A stretch of 64,000 nucleotides of DNA from Novosphingobium sp. SG919 (GCF_012932495.1 NZ_JABCNG010000001.1:992001-1056000), one strand, 5' to 3'. Positions 9,932-19,588 are shown, counted from the first letter of the stretch. Made by a program: numbers and translations. The notes: a model not told the origin generated them from the letters alone.

Positions 9932-10774
9932 TTACCCGTAACGGCCGGTGATATAGTCCTTGGTGCGCTCTTGCCGCGGATTGGTGAAGATATCCGAGGT
10001 GGTGCCATATTCCACGATCTTGCCCATATGGAAGAATGCGGTGCGCTGCGAGACGCGGGCGGCCTGCTGCATGGAGTGGGTGACGATCACGATGGCATAG
10101 CGGCCGCGCAATTCGTCGATCAGTTCCTCGATACGGGCCGTGGCGATGGGATCGAGCGCGGAGCACGGCTCGTCCATCAGGATCACTTCGGGATCGACCG
10201 CAATGGCGCGGGCGATGCACAGCCGCTGCTGCTGCCCGCCCGAAAGCGCGGTGCCGCTGTCGGCCAGGCGATCCTTGACTTCTTCCCACAGCCCGGCGCG
10301 CTGCAGCGAGGTTTCGACAATGCCGTCGAGTTCGCTCTTGCTCGTCGTCAACCCGTGGATGCGCGGGCCATAGGCGATGTTTTCATAGATCGACTTGGGA
10401 AACGGGTTGGGCTTTTGAAAGACCATGCCCACGCGGGCGCGCAACTGCACCACGTCCATGCCTGAGCGGTAGATGTCCTGCCCGTCGAGCAGGATTTCGC
10501 CTTCGACGCGGGCGTGGGCAATGGTGTCGTTCATCCGGTTCAGCGAACGCAGGAAGGTGGACTTGCCGCAGCCCGAGGGGCCGATGAAGGCCGTGACGTA
10601 ATCGTTGGGCACGTCGATCGAAACATCGTCGATCGCGCGCTTGGCGCCATAGAATACGCTGACATTGCGCGCGCTGATCTTGGCCGGGCCATCGTCGGGC
10701 AGGGCGTTGACGATCGGCGCGATTTCGCCGGTCGGTTCGGTCGTGGCATCGGTCAGGGGAAGGGGGGCGTTCAT
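9932..10774 (-). CDS. pstB: phosphate ABC transporter ATP-binding protein
   Basis: The ATPase of the high-affinity phosphate importer, 280 residues. Walker [10 protein letters not shown] is at 65-73, the signature LSGGQQQR precedes Walker [14 protein letters not shown], and the switch histidine is in [13 protein letters not shown]. The first 30 residues are a lineage-specific extension. The ATG at 10774 follows the pstA stop by one base, with GGTGG as a weak ribosome site, so it is probably coupled to pstA. Confidence 0.97.
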   Translation of the reverse strand: MNAPLPLTDATTEPTGEIAPIVNALPDDGPAKISARNVSVFYGAKRAIDDVSIDVPNDYVTAFIGPSGCGKSTFLRSLNRMNDTIAHARVEGEILLDGQDIYRSGMDVVQLRARVGMVFQKPNPFPKSIYENIAYGPRIHGLTTSKSELDGIVETSLQRAGLWEEVKDRLADSGTALSGGQQQRLCIARAIAVDPEVILMDEPCSALDPIATARIEELIDELRGRYAIVIVTHSMQQAARVSQRTAFFHMGKIVEYGTTSDIFTNPRQERTKDYITGRYG

Positions 10775-10775
10775 G

Positions 10776-12059
10776 TTACCACCGTTTCTCGAAGCGGTTG
10801 CGCAAGTAGATGGCAAGACCGTTCATGAGCAGAAGGAAGACCAGCAGCACCACGATCGCAGCGCTGGTGCGCTGGATGAAGCCGCGGTCGATTTCGTCGG
10901 ACCACAGGAAGATCTGCACCGGCAGGACCGTGGAAGGCGAAGTGAGATCGCCCGGCGGCGAGGCGACGAAGGCGCGCATGCCGATCATCAGCAGCGGCGC
11001 GGTTTCGCCAAGCGCGCGCGCCATGCCGATGATCGTGCCGGTCAGGATGCCGGGCAGGGCCAGCGGCAGGACATGGTGGAACACCACCTGCACCGGGCTG
11101 GCACCCATGGCCAGCGCGGCGTCGCGGATCGAGGGCGGCACCGCCTTGATCGCGTTGCGGCCGGAAATCACGATGACCGGCATGGTCATCAGCGCCAGCG
11201 TCATGCCCCCGATCAGCGGGGCGGAGCGATAGTGCGGGAAAATCGCCAGGAACACCGCGAGGCCAAGCAGGCCGAAGATGATCGAAGGCACGGCTGCCAG
11301 GTTATTGATCGAGATTTCGATCAATTCGGTCCAGCGGTTGCGCGCGGCATATTCTTCCAGATAGAGCGCGGCGAGCACGCCGACCGGAAACGCCAGGACC
11401 AGCGTGACCAGCATGGTCATGATCGAGCCCTTGAGCGCGCCCCAGATGCCCACTGCCTGGGGGCTGGTGGCATCGGACCGGGCCAGGAAGCCCCAATCGA
11501 ACGCGCGGACCAGCTTGCCCTGGTCCACCAGATGCTTTGCCACGGGGCGCAGCGCTTCCTGGCCATCGCCGCGTTGGGCTGAGGCGAGTTCGTCCGTCGC
11601 GGGCAGCGAGACGGGGATGCTGGCTTCATCAAGCAGGGCGGGTTTGGCGGCCAGGCGCGCGGCCACATCGCGCCACGCGCCGTCGGCGAGCAGGGCAGAG
11701 CCGCCCTGGCCCAGGCCCTTTTCGGCGGCTGCATCGACCAGGGCGGGCAGGCCCGCCAGTTCGAGCGCGCTGGCCGGATCGGGCTGGGCCAGCCGATCGC
11801 GATCGATCGAAAGCTGGCCGCGCAGCGGCAGGTCAAAGCGCAGTTCGCTGCGCTGGAAACCGGCCAGGCCGCTCGATGCCATCGACACCAGCAGGAATGC
11901 GAGAACCAGCGCGGAAAAGGCCACGGCGGCAAGGCCGGCCAGCTTGAACAGCCGGTCGCCAGCGTGGCGCTTGCCCAGGCGTGCCGCCATGCGCGCGCGG
12001 CGCTGCGCGGCCAGCGTATCGGAAGAAGAGGTCAGCGTGTCCATGGTCGGCTCACTCAT
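10776..12059 (-). CDS. pstA: phosphate ABC transporter permease PstA
   Basis: A 427-residue inner-membrane permease. After a charged N-terminus and a first helix (about 40-62) there is a long periplasmic insert of about 130 residues, as seen in alphaproteobacterial PstA proteins with the DUF3333 extension. The binding-protein-dependent permease domain follows, with the EAA-like loop [30 protein letters not shown]. The start overlaps the pstC stop by eight bases. It pairs with PstC to form the membrane channel. Confidence 0.95.
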   Translation of the reverse strand: MSEPTMDTLTSSSDTLAAQRRARMAARLGKRHAGDRLFKLAGLAAVAFSALVLAFLLVSMASSGLAGFQRSELRFDLPLRGQLSIDRDRLAQPDPASALELAGLPALVDAAAEKGLGQGGSALLADGAWRDVAARLAAKPALLDEASIPVSLPATDELASAQRGDGQEALRPVAKHLVDQGKLVRAFDWGFLARSDATSPQAVGIWGALKGSIMTMLVTLVLAFPVGVLAALYLEEYAARNRWTELIEISINNLAAVPSIIFGLLGLAVFLAIFPHYRSAPLIGGMTLALMTMPVIVISGRNAIKAVPPSIRDAALAMGASPVQVVFHHVLPLALPGILTGTIIGMARALGETAPLLMIGMRAFVASPPGDLTSPSTVLPVQIFLWSDEIDRGFIQRTSAAIVVLLVFLLLMNGLAIYLRNRFEKRW

Positions 12060-13434
12060 AGGCTTCGCGATAGCGCTTCACCACGCGCAGGGCGATGAAG
12101 TTGAGCGCCAGGGTGACAAGGAACAGCACCATGCCCAGGGCAAAGGCCGAAAGCGTGGCAGGATGGTCAAAGCTGCCTTCGCCGGTAAGCATGGCGACGA
12201 TCTGGAACGTCACCGTGGTCATCGACTGGAACGGATTGGCGGTGAGATTGGCCGAGGCCCCGGCGGCCATGACCACGATCATGGTTTCGCCGATCGCGCG
12301 GCTGACCGCCAGCATGATGCCCGCAACGATACCCGGCAGCGCGGCGGGCACCAGCACCTTGCGGATGGTTTCGGCGCGCGTGGCGCCCATCGCCAGGCTG
12401 CCGTCGCGCAGCGAATCCGGCACGGCGGCGATGGAATCGTCGGCCATGGAGGAGACGAAGGGAATGATCATCACGCCCATGACCAGGCCGGCGGCCACCG
12501 CGCTTTCGGTCGAGGCGCTGGAAATGCCGATCCCCTGGGCAAAATCGCGCACGGCGGGTGCCACGGTGAGCGCGGCAAAATAGCCATAGACCACGGTGGG
12601 CACGCCCGCGAGGATTTCGAGCAGCGGCTTCATCACCTTGCGCACCGTGGAGGAGGCATATTGGGTGAGGAAGATCGCGCTCATCAGGCCAAGCGGAATG
12701 GCCACGAGCATGGCGATGATCGCGCCGATATAGATCGTGCCCCAGAACAGCGGAATCGCACCGAACTGCTTGCCATCGACCGCGCCCGTGCTCATCGGAT
12801 CGGGCGCCCAGTGGGTGCCGAACAGGAAATCGATGGGCGAGACCATGCCGAAGAAGCGTACGGTTTCGAACACCAGGCTGACGATGATGCCGGCCGTGGT
12901 GAGGATCGCCACCAGCGAGGCGATCAGCAGCAGGCCCATCACCGCGCGTTCCACCCGCGTGCGCGCGGTGAAATCGGGCTTCAATCGCAGGAAGGCAAAG
13001 GCCCCGCCGGCCAGCGCCACCAGGATGGTGACGACCAGGCCGATCGATTCATAGCGGGTAAGCGCCACGCGATAAGGCGCGATCAGCCCTTCGGCTTCGG
13101 GCATGAACACGCCATAGGCCTTGCCTTCGGCCACGGCGCGGGCCTGCGCCAGCATGGCTTCGCGTTCAAAGCCGAAGCCGGGCAGGGCGGCCGCGGCCGG
13201 ATCGGCCAGCACGTGCGCCGTGATCAGCGCCGGGCTGACCGCGTTCCAGACCACTGCAAACACCAGCGCCGGCACCGCGATCCACAGCGCCACGTACCAA
13301 GCATGGAAACCGGGCAACGAATGCAGCCGCGCGTGCGGCGCTGCGCGGCGGAATGCCCAGGCACGCGAGCGGGCCGCCAGCCAGCCGACAAGGCCCAGCC
13401 CGAAGGCGAGCAGGAGAAGAATGGCTGGCGACAT
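12052..13434 (-). CDS. pstC: phosphate ABC transporter permease PstC
   Basis: A 460-residue permease subunit, longer than the E. coli protein because of an N-terminal extension with two extra hydrophobic segments, common in Alphaproteobacteria. The permease domain shows VPTVVYGYFAALTVAP and the EAA-type loop PDSLRDGSLAMGATRAETIRKVLVPAALPGI. It lies between pstS and pstA in the same operon and direction. Confidence 0.95.
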   Translation of the reverse strand: MSPAILLLLAFGLGLVGWLAARSRAWAFRRAAPHARLHSLPGFHAWYVALWIAVPALVFAVVWNAVSPALITAHVLADPAAAALPGFGFEREAMLAQARAVAEGKAYGVFMPEAEGLIAPYRVALTRYESIGLVVTILVALAGGAFAFLRLKPDFTARTRVERAVMGLLLIASLVAILTTAGIIVSLVFETVRFFGMVSPIDFLFGTHWAPDPMSTGAVDGKQFGAIPLFWGTIYIGAIIAMLVAIPLGLMSAIFLTQYASSTVRKVMKPLLEILAGVPTVVYGYFAALTVAPAVRDFAQGIGISSASTESAVAAGLVMGVMIIPFVSSMADDSIAAVPDSLRDGSLAMGATRAETIRKVLVPAALPGIVAGIMLAVSRAIGETMIVVMAAGASANLTANPFQSMTTVTFQIVAMLTGEGSFDHPATLSAFALGMVLFLVTLALNFIALRVVKRYREAYE

Positions 13435-13456
13435 GATTGGGCTTACCCGTCCTTTC

Positions 13457-14503
13457 TTACTTGAGCTGCGAACCGTCGAGCGACGGCATCGTGGTCACGG
13501 CCTTGGCGCTTTCCGCCAGGATGGCATCGGGTGCAACCACCATGCCGAGCTTGGCCAGAGTGCCATCCTTGCCCCACAGCTTTGACCATTGCGTGACATA
13601 GGCCTGAAGACCCGGAATAGCCTTCAAATGCGCTTTCTTCACATAGATGTAGAGCGGGCGCGCACCGGGATAGCTGAAATCGGAAATGGTCTGGTAGGTC
13701 GGCGTGATGCCGCTCATCGTCAGGCCCTTGATGCGATCGGCGTTCTCTTCGACATAAGAGAAGCCGAAGATGCCGATCGCCTTGGGATTGGCTTCGATCT
13801 TCTGCACGATGAGGTTGTCGTTTTCGCCGGCATCCACATAGACGCCGTCTTCGCGAACCTGGGTGCAGACATCGTCATGCTTCTTCTTGTCGCTGTCCTT
13901 GAGCGCCTTCATCTCGGCATTGGCATCGCAGCCCTTGGCCAGGATCAGTTCCTTGAGCGCGTCGCGCGTGCCTGAGGTGGAGGGCGGGCCATAGACCAGG
14001 ATCGGATCGGCGGGCAGCGACGGGTTCACGTCGTGCCAGGTCTTGGCGGTGTTGGGCTTGCCATAGGGATTCTTGGCCAGCGCCTTGTAGATGTCTTCGG
14101 GCGTCAGGGCGAGGCTGGCGCCGCCCTTGGCTTCGGCAAAGGCCACGCCATCCAGGCCCACCTGGATTTCGGCGATGTCCTTGACGCCATTGGCCACGCA
14201 TTCGTCGAATTCCGACTTCTTCATGCGACGCGAGGCATCTTCGATATCGGGGTGCTGCGGGCCGACGCCAGCGCAGAACAGCTTCATGCCCGCGCCCGTG
14301 CCGGTCGATTCGATGATCGGCGACTTGATCGACGGGTCGCTCTTGGCGAGCTGCTCGGCCACGGCCTTGGCAAAGGGATAGACGGTCGACGAGCCGACCG
14401 CGCGGACCTGGTCGCGGCTGCCGGAGTCGGCGCCGCCGCAACCGGCCAGGGCAAACGAACCCAGCGCGGCCGTCGAAAGAGCAAGAGTGCGAAACGTGAC
14501 CAT
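13457..14503 (-). CDS. pstS: phosphate ABC transporter substrate-binding lipoprotein PstS
   Basis: The periplasmic phosphate receptor of the Pst importer. 348 residues with an N-terminal lipoprotein signal ending in the lipobox LAGC (Cys22), so it is probably lipid-anchored. The mature part has the PstS phosphate-loop motifs AVGSSTVYPFAKAVAEQ, ESTGTGAGMKLFC and SGTRDALKE. The ATG at 14503 has GGAAGG seven bases upstream; ATGs further up are not supported. A PHO box lies about 85-100 bases before the start. Confidence 0.95.
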   Translation of the reverse strand: MVTFRTLALSTAALGSFALAGCGGADSGSRDQVRAVGSSTVYPFAKAVAEQLAKSDPSIKSPIIESTGTGAGMKLFCAGVGPQHPDIEDASRRMKKSEFDECVANGVKDIAEIQVGLDGVAFAEAKGGASLALTPEDIYKALAKNPYGKPNTAKTWHDVNPSLPADPILVYGPPSTSGTRDALKELILAKGCDANAEMKALKDSDKKKHDDVCTQVREDGVYVDAGENDNLIVQKIEANPKAIGIFGFSYVEENADRIKGLTMSGITPTYQTISDFSYPGARPLYIYVKKAHLKAIPGLQAYVTQWSKLWGKDGTLAKLGMVVAPDAILAESAKAVTTMPSLDGSQLK

Positions 14504-14587
14504 GGCAATACCTTCCATTCCCCGTGGCCTGCCGTTCTTGGTGGCCTGGATGTGTCCCGGTGGATGCTGCGCCAATGCGACCGGCGT

Positions 14588-14605
14588 GTGACAGGTTTAT
14601 GACAA
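14588..14605 (-). promoter_or_regulatory. PHO box upstream of pstS
   Basis: Read on the minus strand, this is TTGTCATAAACCTGTCAC: two 7-bp half sites (TTGTCAT and CTGTCAC) with 11-bp spacing, the classic PhoB-binding arrangement. A third half site, TTGTCAC, lies at 14620-14626, about two helical turns upstream. It sits between phoR (stop 14655) and pstS (start 14503). It should therefore activate pstSCAB-phoU-phoB when phosphate is low, while phoR would have its own promoter or read through. Confidence 0.85.
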
Positions 14606-14654
14606 TTCCCGAAGCGATTGTGACAAAACCGCCAAGCCGCCGGAAAAGCGCCGG

Positions 14655-15848
14655 TCAGCCCTGTGCCGCGGCCTCTTCGGTGGCGAGATCCACCAGCGGC
14701 AGATGGACGGTTACGGTGGTGCCTTCGCCCAGGGTGCTGGCGATATCGAGCTTGCCACGATGGCGTTCGACGATGTGCTTCACGATCGCAAGGCCAAGCC
14801 CGGTACCGCCTGCCGCGCGGCTGCGCCCCGGATCGGAACGGTAGAACCGCCGCGTGAGGTAGGGCAGGTGATCGGGGTGGATGCCTTCGCCGCGGTCGGC
14901 CACTTCGAGCACGACATCGCTGCCCTCGCGGCGCACGCGCACCCGCACCGGTGCCTGCGCATCGCCATACTTGAAGGCGTTGTCGATCAGGTTGCGGATC
15001 AACTGGTCCAGTTGCTGGCGGTCGCCGCAGACCAGGCCGCTGTCGGTTTCGGCCACGATCCGCTCGTCGCCCACGGTAAAGCCCACTTCGCTGGCGATCG
15101 TCTGGGCCATTTGCCCCAGGTCGATCTTCTCGCGCGGGAATTCGTGCTTTTCCGCCTCGATCCGTGAAAGCGACATGAGGTCTTCCACCAGCGTCTGCAG
15201 CCGCTTGGCCTCGCGCAGGACGGTGGCGTGGAACTTGGCCGAGGTGGCCGGATCGATGCGCGCGTCGGGATCGGCCAGGGTTTCGACATAGCCGATGATC
15301 GAGGCCAGCGGCGTGCGCAATTCGTGGCTGGCATTGGCGACGAAATCGGTGTGGGCGCGGCTGATGTCGGCCTCGGCGGTGCGGTTGACCAGCTCGATCA
15401 GCGAAAACCGTTCGTCGATGGCCACGCGGCTGACCTGCCAGATGCTGCGTGCGCCAGTCAGCCCGCGAACCAGCGCGGTTCCCTCTGGCTTGTCGAGCAG
15501 GGTGATCGCCTCGGGGTGGCGCAGCGCCACGCGCGCATCCTGGCCCACGATGTGCGGGCCCAGCGCCTCGCGCGCGGCGGCATTGGCCGATGCGATGCGC
15601 TGGCGATCGAGCATCAGCACGGGCACGCTGAACGGCTCGACCAGCGCGACCATCGCCTGGCGCGAAACGCTGCCTTCCTCGGGCCGGACCTGGACGATCT
15701 CGGGCTCGGGACTGGCAAGCCAGAGCGAGGCGAGCCACACGACCAGCACTGCAAAGGCCAGCCACAGGCTGGCGCCGGCAAAGGGCATGGCAAGCGCAGC
15801 CGCCAGCGCGATGGCCACGCTTGTCCAGGGCAGGGCCAGACCTTTCAT
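14655..15848 (-). CDS. phoR: phosphate regulon sensor histidine kinase PhoR
   Basis: The membrane-bound kinase partner of PhoB. 397 residues: one or two N-terminal helices (about 8-45), a PAS-like region (about 65-160), the HisKA dimerisation domain with phospho-acceptor His175 (NASHELRTPLASIIGY), and an ATPase domain with N-box LIRNLIDNAFKYG, EVADRGEGI and GGTGLGLAIVKHIVERH. There is no large periplasmic sensor, as usual for PhoR, which senses through PstSCAB-PhoU. It is the first gene of the pho locus on this strand. Confidence 0.95.
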   Translation of the reverse strand: MKGLALPWTSVAIALAAALAMPFAGASLWLAFAVLVVWLASLWLASPEPEIVQVRPEEGSVSRQAMVALVEPFSVPVLMLDRQRIASANAAAREALGPHIVGQDARVALRHPEAITLLDKPEGTALVRGLTGARSIWQVSRVAIDERFSLIELVNRTAEADISRAHTDFVANASHELRTPLASIIGYVETLADPDARIDPATSAKFHATVLREAKRLQTLVEDLMSLSRIEAEKHEFPREKIDLGQMAQTIASEVGFTVGDERIVAETDSGLVCGDRQQLDQLIRNLIDNAFKYGDAQAPVRVRVRREGSDVVLEVADRGEGIHPDHLPYLTRRFYRSDPGRSRAAGGTGLGLAIVKHIVERHRGKLDIASTLGEGTTVTVHLPLVDLATEEAAAQG

Positions 15849-16333
15849 GGGGGTACGTCACTTTCGCAGGAAAACGAAGATGGCCCACCTGTTAGGCGAG
15901 GGCAGGGGGTGGCGGCAAGCCTGCGCGGGTGCTGTCACACTTGCGGTCCACAGAAGAGGCGCGTGGGCGCAAAGGCCGGGCGGCGCGCCAGCTTTTGCTT
16001 CCGTTTCGGCGGGACCGGTTATGCCGGGCACATCGATCGCGCAAATCTGGCCGGGATAAAAGATTGTTTTGCTTTGCCGAAGTCCGCCGTCTTGGCCATT
16101 TTGGCACATGCGCTGGTTGCAGCCGATACCGCCAAAGCTGCGGGGAAAGACGTGGCCGGGCGCCGCCGGGGCGCGTAAACGGGGGGCAAGGTCGAACATT
16201 CCCTTCATGGCTCGCCCGCAAGCAGGCACGGGGCAATGGCATGCGCAAGGGCGGTGGGGTGCGCAGGACGGCCCAACGAGGATGCAGCGTTCGGCATGAA
16301 CCGATCGGCGCCATGGAGTGGAAGGACGTTAGC
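15849..16333. other. 485-bp intergenic region
   Basis: The region lies between the divergent phoR and the small gene at 16334. I see no convincing coding region, as the open frames are low-complexity shadows. It must hold the phoR promoter and probably that of the small gene. A half site CTGTCAC near 15943 is isolated and does not make a PHO box. Confidence 0.4.
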
Positions 16334-16555
16334 ATGAAACCCTCGGATCGCACCGGCGCTGACAAGGCCGTTCTGGCCGACCTGATCGGCATGCTCGAAG
16401 GCTCGCTGGCCGTGCTGGATCGCCAGGGCGCCTCTCTGGCGGCTGCGCACCTGTCGATGGTGCTCGATCTCATGCGCAAGGAACTGGCCGGCCCACGCGT
16501 GGTGGAAGGCATCGCCGGCATCCCCGCAACCATGCAATCCTCGCAGGTGCATTGA
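16334..16555 (+). CDS. small helical protein, unknown function
   Basis: A 73-residue open frame with strong helical character (KAVLADLIGMLEGSLAVLDRQGASLAAAHLSMVLDLMRKEL). It has no membrane segment and no motif I recognise. The ATG at 16334 has GGAAGGAC nine bases upstream, the best support for the start; an in-frame ATG at 16313 is an alternative. It lies between the pho locus and the tRNA-Glu cluster and has no obvious operon partner. The amphipathic single-domain look suggests a protein-binding or regulatory role, but that is a guess. Confidence 0.65.
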   Translation: MKPSDRTGADKAVLADLIGMLEGSLAVLDRQGASLAAAHLSMVLDLMRKELAGPRVVEGIAGIPATMQSSQVH

Positions 16556-16690
16556 GCGCCAACGGGGTGCCATCGGGCAAGGCGTTGCCGCCGGGACGCG
16601 CCCGTTGACGTGCCAAAATGGAAAGTGATCGGGACTGGCGCTTTGGCGCAGGACCATGATTGCAAACGGTGCTGCGGCAACCGACCGTCA

Positions 16691-16765
16691 TGGTGACCCC
16701 TACGGGAATCGAACCCGTGTTTCAGCCGTGAAAGGGCCGCGTCCTGACCGCTAGACGAAGGGGCC
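16691..16765 (-). tRNA. tRNA-Glu (UUC), copy 1
   Basis: The minus-strand sequence folds as a 75-nt tRNA with encoded CCA. Acceptor stem GGCCCCT pairs with AGGGGTC (one G-T pair), the T-loop is GTTCGAATC and the anticodon loop is CTTTCAC with anticodon TTC. It is identical to the two copies at 16845 and 16939. Confidence 0.97.
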
Positions 16766-16844
16766 TTTGCATGAAAAGGCGTGCCATAGGCTGCATCGCG
16801 CATTGTAGCGTTGCCGGCAATCCACACCTTGGGGAAGGCGGGAA

Positions 16845-16919
16845 TGGTGACCCCTACGGGAATCGAACCCGTGTTTCAGCCGTGAAAGGGCCGCGTCCTG
16901 ACCGCTAGACGAAGGGGCC
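16845..16919 (-). tRNA. tRNA-Glu (UUC), copy 2
   Basis: It is identical over all 75 bases to copies 1 and 3: same acceptor stem, anticodon TTC and encoded CCA. It is separated by 79 bases from copy 1 and 19 bases from copy 3. All three probably come from one transcript read leftward. Confidence 0.97.
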
Positions 16920-16938
16920 GTCCGGCAGCGTGCAATGA

Positions 16939-17013
16939 TGGTGACCCCTACGGGAATCGAACCCGTGTTTCAGCCGTGAAAGGGCCGCGTCCTGACCGCT
17001 AGACGAAGGGGCC
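16939..17013 (-). tRNA. tRNA-Glu (UUC), copy 3
   Basis: It is identical to the other two copies and is first in the direction of transcription. It lies about 105 bases from the recJ stop on the same strand, so it may be transcribed from its own promoter in that gap. Confidence 0.97.
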
Positions 17014-17117
17014 GCCGGGCTTGCGCCGCTGGGCAGGTCCGCGCCTCTATTAGGCTGGGCGCGGTGCGTCAACCCGGCGATCCAAAAAATCCCGCCAAAA
17101 AAATCGGGCCTGAAAAT

Positions 17118-18932
17118 TCAATCGGCAAAAGCGGCGTCTTCGATGTGGAGTTCGGCCGCCGGGCGGCTGCCCCAGTCATCCAGCCGGACCCGCCCGGCAA
17201 GCCACAACTGGCGCCCCTTGCAGCCGTGCAGCAGGGTCTGGCCCAACTCGGTCTGCGCGGCGCGAAAGGCCATGGCCTTGAACGAACGGCCATCCGCGCC
17301 AGCCACGATTGCGCGCACGTGATCGTTGCCCACCAGATCGCACTTGACCAGCCGCACCGGCCCCACCGCCACGCGCGGGCCAGGCCAGCCCACCCCATAG
17401 GGGCCGGCGCCCTCCAGCGTTTCGACCAGGCTGGGGGTGAGGCCACCGGGGCTGAGCGAGAGATCGAGCGCAAGGCTTTGCGCGGCGCGGGCGTTGGCGA
17501 CATCGCGCCCCAGGCGCTCGTCCAGCCACTGTGCCAGCGGTTCGACGCGATCGTGCGCAATGGTCAGGCCGCAGGCCATGGCATGGCCGCCGCCCTTGAC
17601 CAGCAACCCAGCTTCGCGCGCGGCAATGATCGCGGCACCCAGGTCGACGCCGGGAATGGACCGGCCCGAGCCCTTGCCCATGCCGGCACCATCCACCTCG
17701 GCCTGCTCGCCATCGTCCAGCGCGATGACCAGCGTGGGCTTGCCGGTCTTTTCCTTGATGCGCCCGGCCACGATCCCGATCACGCCAGGGTGCCAACCCA
17801 GGCCCGACACCACGACCACCGCACGGTTGTGCTGCGCTTCCACTTGCGCTTCGGCGGCTTCCTGCACCGCCTGCTCGATCGCGCGGCGTTCGTCGTTCAG
17901 CGCAGACAGGCGCGTGGCGATGTCCTTGGCTTCGTCCGGGTCTTGCGTGGTAAGCAGCCGCACGCCCAGCGAGGAATCGCCGATGCGCCCGGCGGCGTTG
18001 ATGCGCGGGCCCAGCGCAAAGCCCAGGTCGCTGGCCGTGGGCGCGCGAGCGATGCGGCTGGCATCGATCAGCGCGGACAGGCCGATGTTGGCGCGCTTGG
18101 CCATGACTTTGAGCCCCTGTGCCACCAGCGCGCGGTTGAGGCCTTTCAACTGCGCCACGTCGGCCACGGTGCCCAGCGCCACCAGATCGAGCAGCGCCAT
18201 GAGATCGGGCGGCGGCCGGCTTTCGAACCAGCCGCGGGCCCGCAGCACGCGGACCGTGGCCACGGCAAGGAGAAACGCGACGCCGACCGCCGCGAGATGG
18301 CCATGGGCGGCGGCCTCGTCTTCCTCGTCCAGGCGATTGGGATTGACCAGGGCCACGGCGGGCGGCAGTTCGGCCGCGCACTTGTGATGGTCCACCACGA
18401 TCACGTCGATCCCGGCGGCCTGGGCCTGGCCCAGTGCATCGTGGGCCATCGCGCCGCAATCGACCGTGACGATCAGCTGGCTGCCTTCGCGGCCCAGCCG
18501 CACCAGCGCCTCGCCCGACGGGCCATAGCCTTCGAGCAGGCGATCGGGGATATAGGCCTGACCTTCCACCCCCAAGGCGCGGAGCAGGCGCAGCAGCAGC
18601 GCGGCGCTGGTGGCGCCATCGACGTCGTAATCGCCATAGACGGTGATGCGCTCGGCCCGCACCACGGCGTCCGCCAGGCGGCGGGCGGCCACATCCATGT
18701 CGCGAAACACCGAAGGATCGGGCAGGAAATCGCGCAAGGTGGGGCGGCGGTGCCGCTCCAGATCGTCATGGGGCACCCCGCGCGAGAGCAGCAGTTGATC
18801 GACCAGGTCATTGCTCAGGCCATCGTCGCCTGAACCGGCGCGGCCGAAGCGGCCCGAAAGGTCCATGTTGCCGCCGCGCCAACGCCAGGCGAGGCCGGAA
18901 AGGGAATGGGTAATCGCAGTGACGGGGATCAT
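17118..18932 (-). CDS. recJ: single-stranded-DNA-specific exonuclease RecJ
   Basis: A 5'-to-3' single-strand DNA exonuclease used in recombination and repair. About 604 residues. Metal-binding DHH-family motifs are GDYDVDG at 100-106 and VDHHK further on; the DHHA1 domain shows GLGWHPGVIGIVAGRIKEKTGKP and GGGHAMACGLTI, and a C-terminal OB-like domain follows. I chose the ATG at 18932 because the conserved N-terminal SLSGLAWRWR begins just after it. An upstream ATG at 19010 would add 26 residues with no support. The ribosome-binding site is poor, so the start is uncertain. Confidence 0.93.
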   Translation of the reverse strand: MIPVTAITHSLSGLAWRWRGGNMDLSGRFGRAGSGDDGLSNDLVDQLLLSRGVPHDDLERHRRPTLRDFLPDPSVFRDMDVAARRLADAVVRAERITVYGDYDVDGATSAALLLRLLRALGVEGQAYIPDRLLEGYGPSGEALVRLGREGSQLIVTVDCGAMAHDALGQAQAAGIDVIVVDHHKCAAELPPAVALVNPNRLDEEDEAAAHGHLAAVGVAFLLAVATVRVLRARGWFESRPPPDLMALLDLVALGTVADVAQLKGLNRALVAQGLKVMAKRANIGLSALIDASRIARAPTASDLGFALGPRINAAGRIGDSSLGVRLLTTQDPDEAKDIATRLSALNDERRAIEQAVQEAAEAQVEAQHNRAVVVVSGLGWHPGVIGIVAGRIKEKTGKPTLVIALDDGEQAEVDGAGMGKGSGRSIPGVDLGAAIIAAREAGLLVKGGGHAMACGLTIAHDRVEPLAQWLDERLGRDVANARAAQSLALDLSLSPGGLTPSLVETLEGAGPYGVGWPGPRVAVGPVRLVKCDLVGNDHVRAIVAGADGRSFKAMAFRAAQTELGQTLLHGCKGRQLWLAGRVRLDDWGSRPAAELHIEDAAFAD

Positions 18933-19105
18933 CCCTGCGCGGTAGCCGATCAGCGCCGCAGGGGCAAATCGGCCCGATGCCGCCAACACCGTGGAAACCG
19001 CATCGGCCACGCGCCGTTCATATCCGATTTGACACGAATTTGTCGGGCGCGTTTGCTGAGGTGGCCGGGGGCTTGGCGGGCAGGCGCGGGATTAAGGATC
19101 GGGGC

Positions 19106-19588
19106 ATGTTGGCGATTATCTGGCACAGCCGCACGGGCGCGGCACAGGCCATGGCCGAAGCGGCCGCGCAGGGCGCTGCAGACGCGACGATTGCCGTCCG
19201 CCTGCTGCGTGCCGAAGCCGCCACGCCCGAAGATTGCCTGGCGGCGCAAGGCTTCCTGTTCATCTGCCCCGAGAACCTGGGCGGGCTGACCGGGGAGATG
19301 AAGGCGTTTTTCGATCGCTGCTATTATCCCTTGCTGGGCCGGCTGGAGGGGCGCGCCTATGCCAGTGCCATCGCCGCCGGCACGGCGGGGCAGGGGGCGC
19401 AGGCCCAGCTTGACAGAATCATCACCGGCTGGCGGCTGCGCCGTGTTGCTCCGCCCTGCATCATCCTTACGGGTGCAGATCGGCCCGATTCGATCTTGGC
19501 CGCTAAGACGCTGCCACATATTGCATTGCAAAAATGTCGCGAATTGGGACAGTTGTTATCAAATGGCTTGGAAATGGGTGCCTTTTGA
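19106..19588 (+). CDS. flavodoxin-like / NAD(P)H-dependent FMN reductase family protein
   Basis: A 160-residue protein with a flavodoxin fold pattern. It starts with the beta strand MLAIIWHSRTGAAQAMAEAA, whose SRTG resembles an FMN phosphate loop, and has GFLFICPENLGGLTGEMKAFFDRCYYPL in the middle, as in NADPH-dependent FMN reductases. AGGA lies ahead of the ATG. It is divergent from recJ. Substrate and partner are not known; it is probably a cytoplasmic flavoprotein. Confidence 0.75.
   Translation: MLAIIWHSRTGAAQAMAEAAAQGAADATIAVRLLRAEAATPEDCLAAQGFLFICPENLGGLTGEMKAFFDRCYYPLLGRLEGRAYASAIAAGTAGQGAQAQLDRIITGWRLRRVAPPCIILTGADRPDSILAAKTLPHIALQKCRELGQLLSNGLEMGAF

Noticed and set aside
15935..15955. 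A PHO box upstream of phoR
   Set aside because: Only one half site (CTGTCAC) is present.
15858..16229. Minus-strand open frame upstream of phoR as a gene
   Set aside because: No ribosome-binding site, low-complexity translation and no family resemblance.
16691..17013. The three near-regular 75-base repeats as a CRISPR array
   Set aside because: Each repeat folds as a complete tRNA-Glu with encoded CCA; spacers are 79 and 19 bases.
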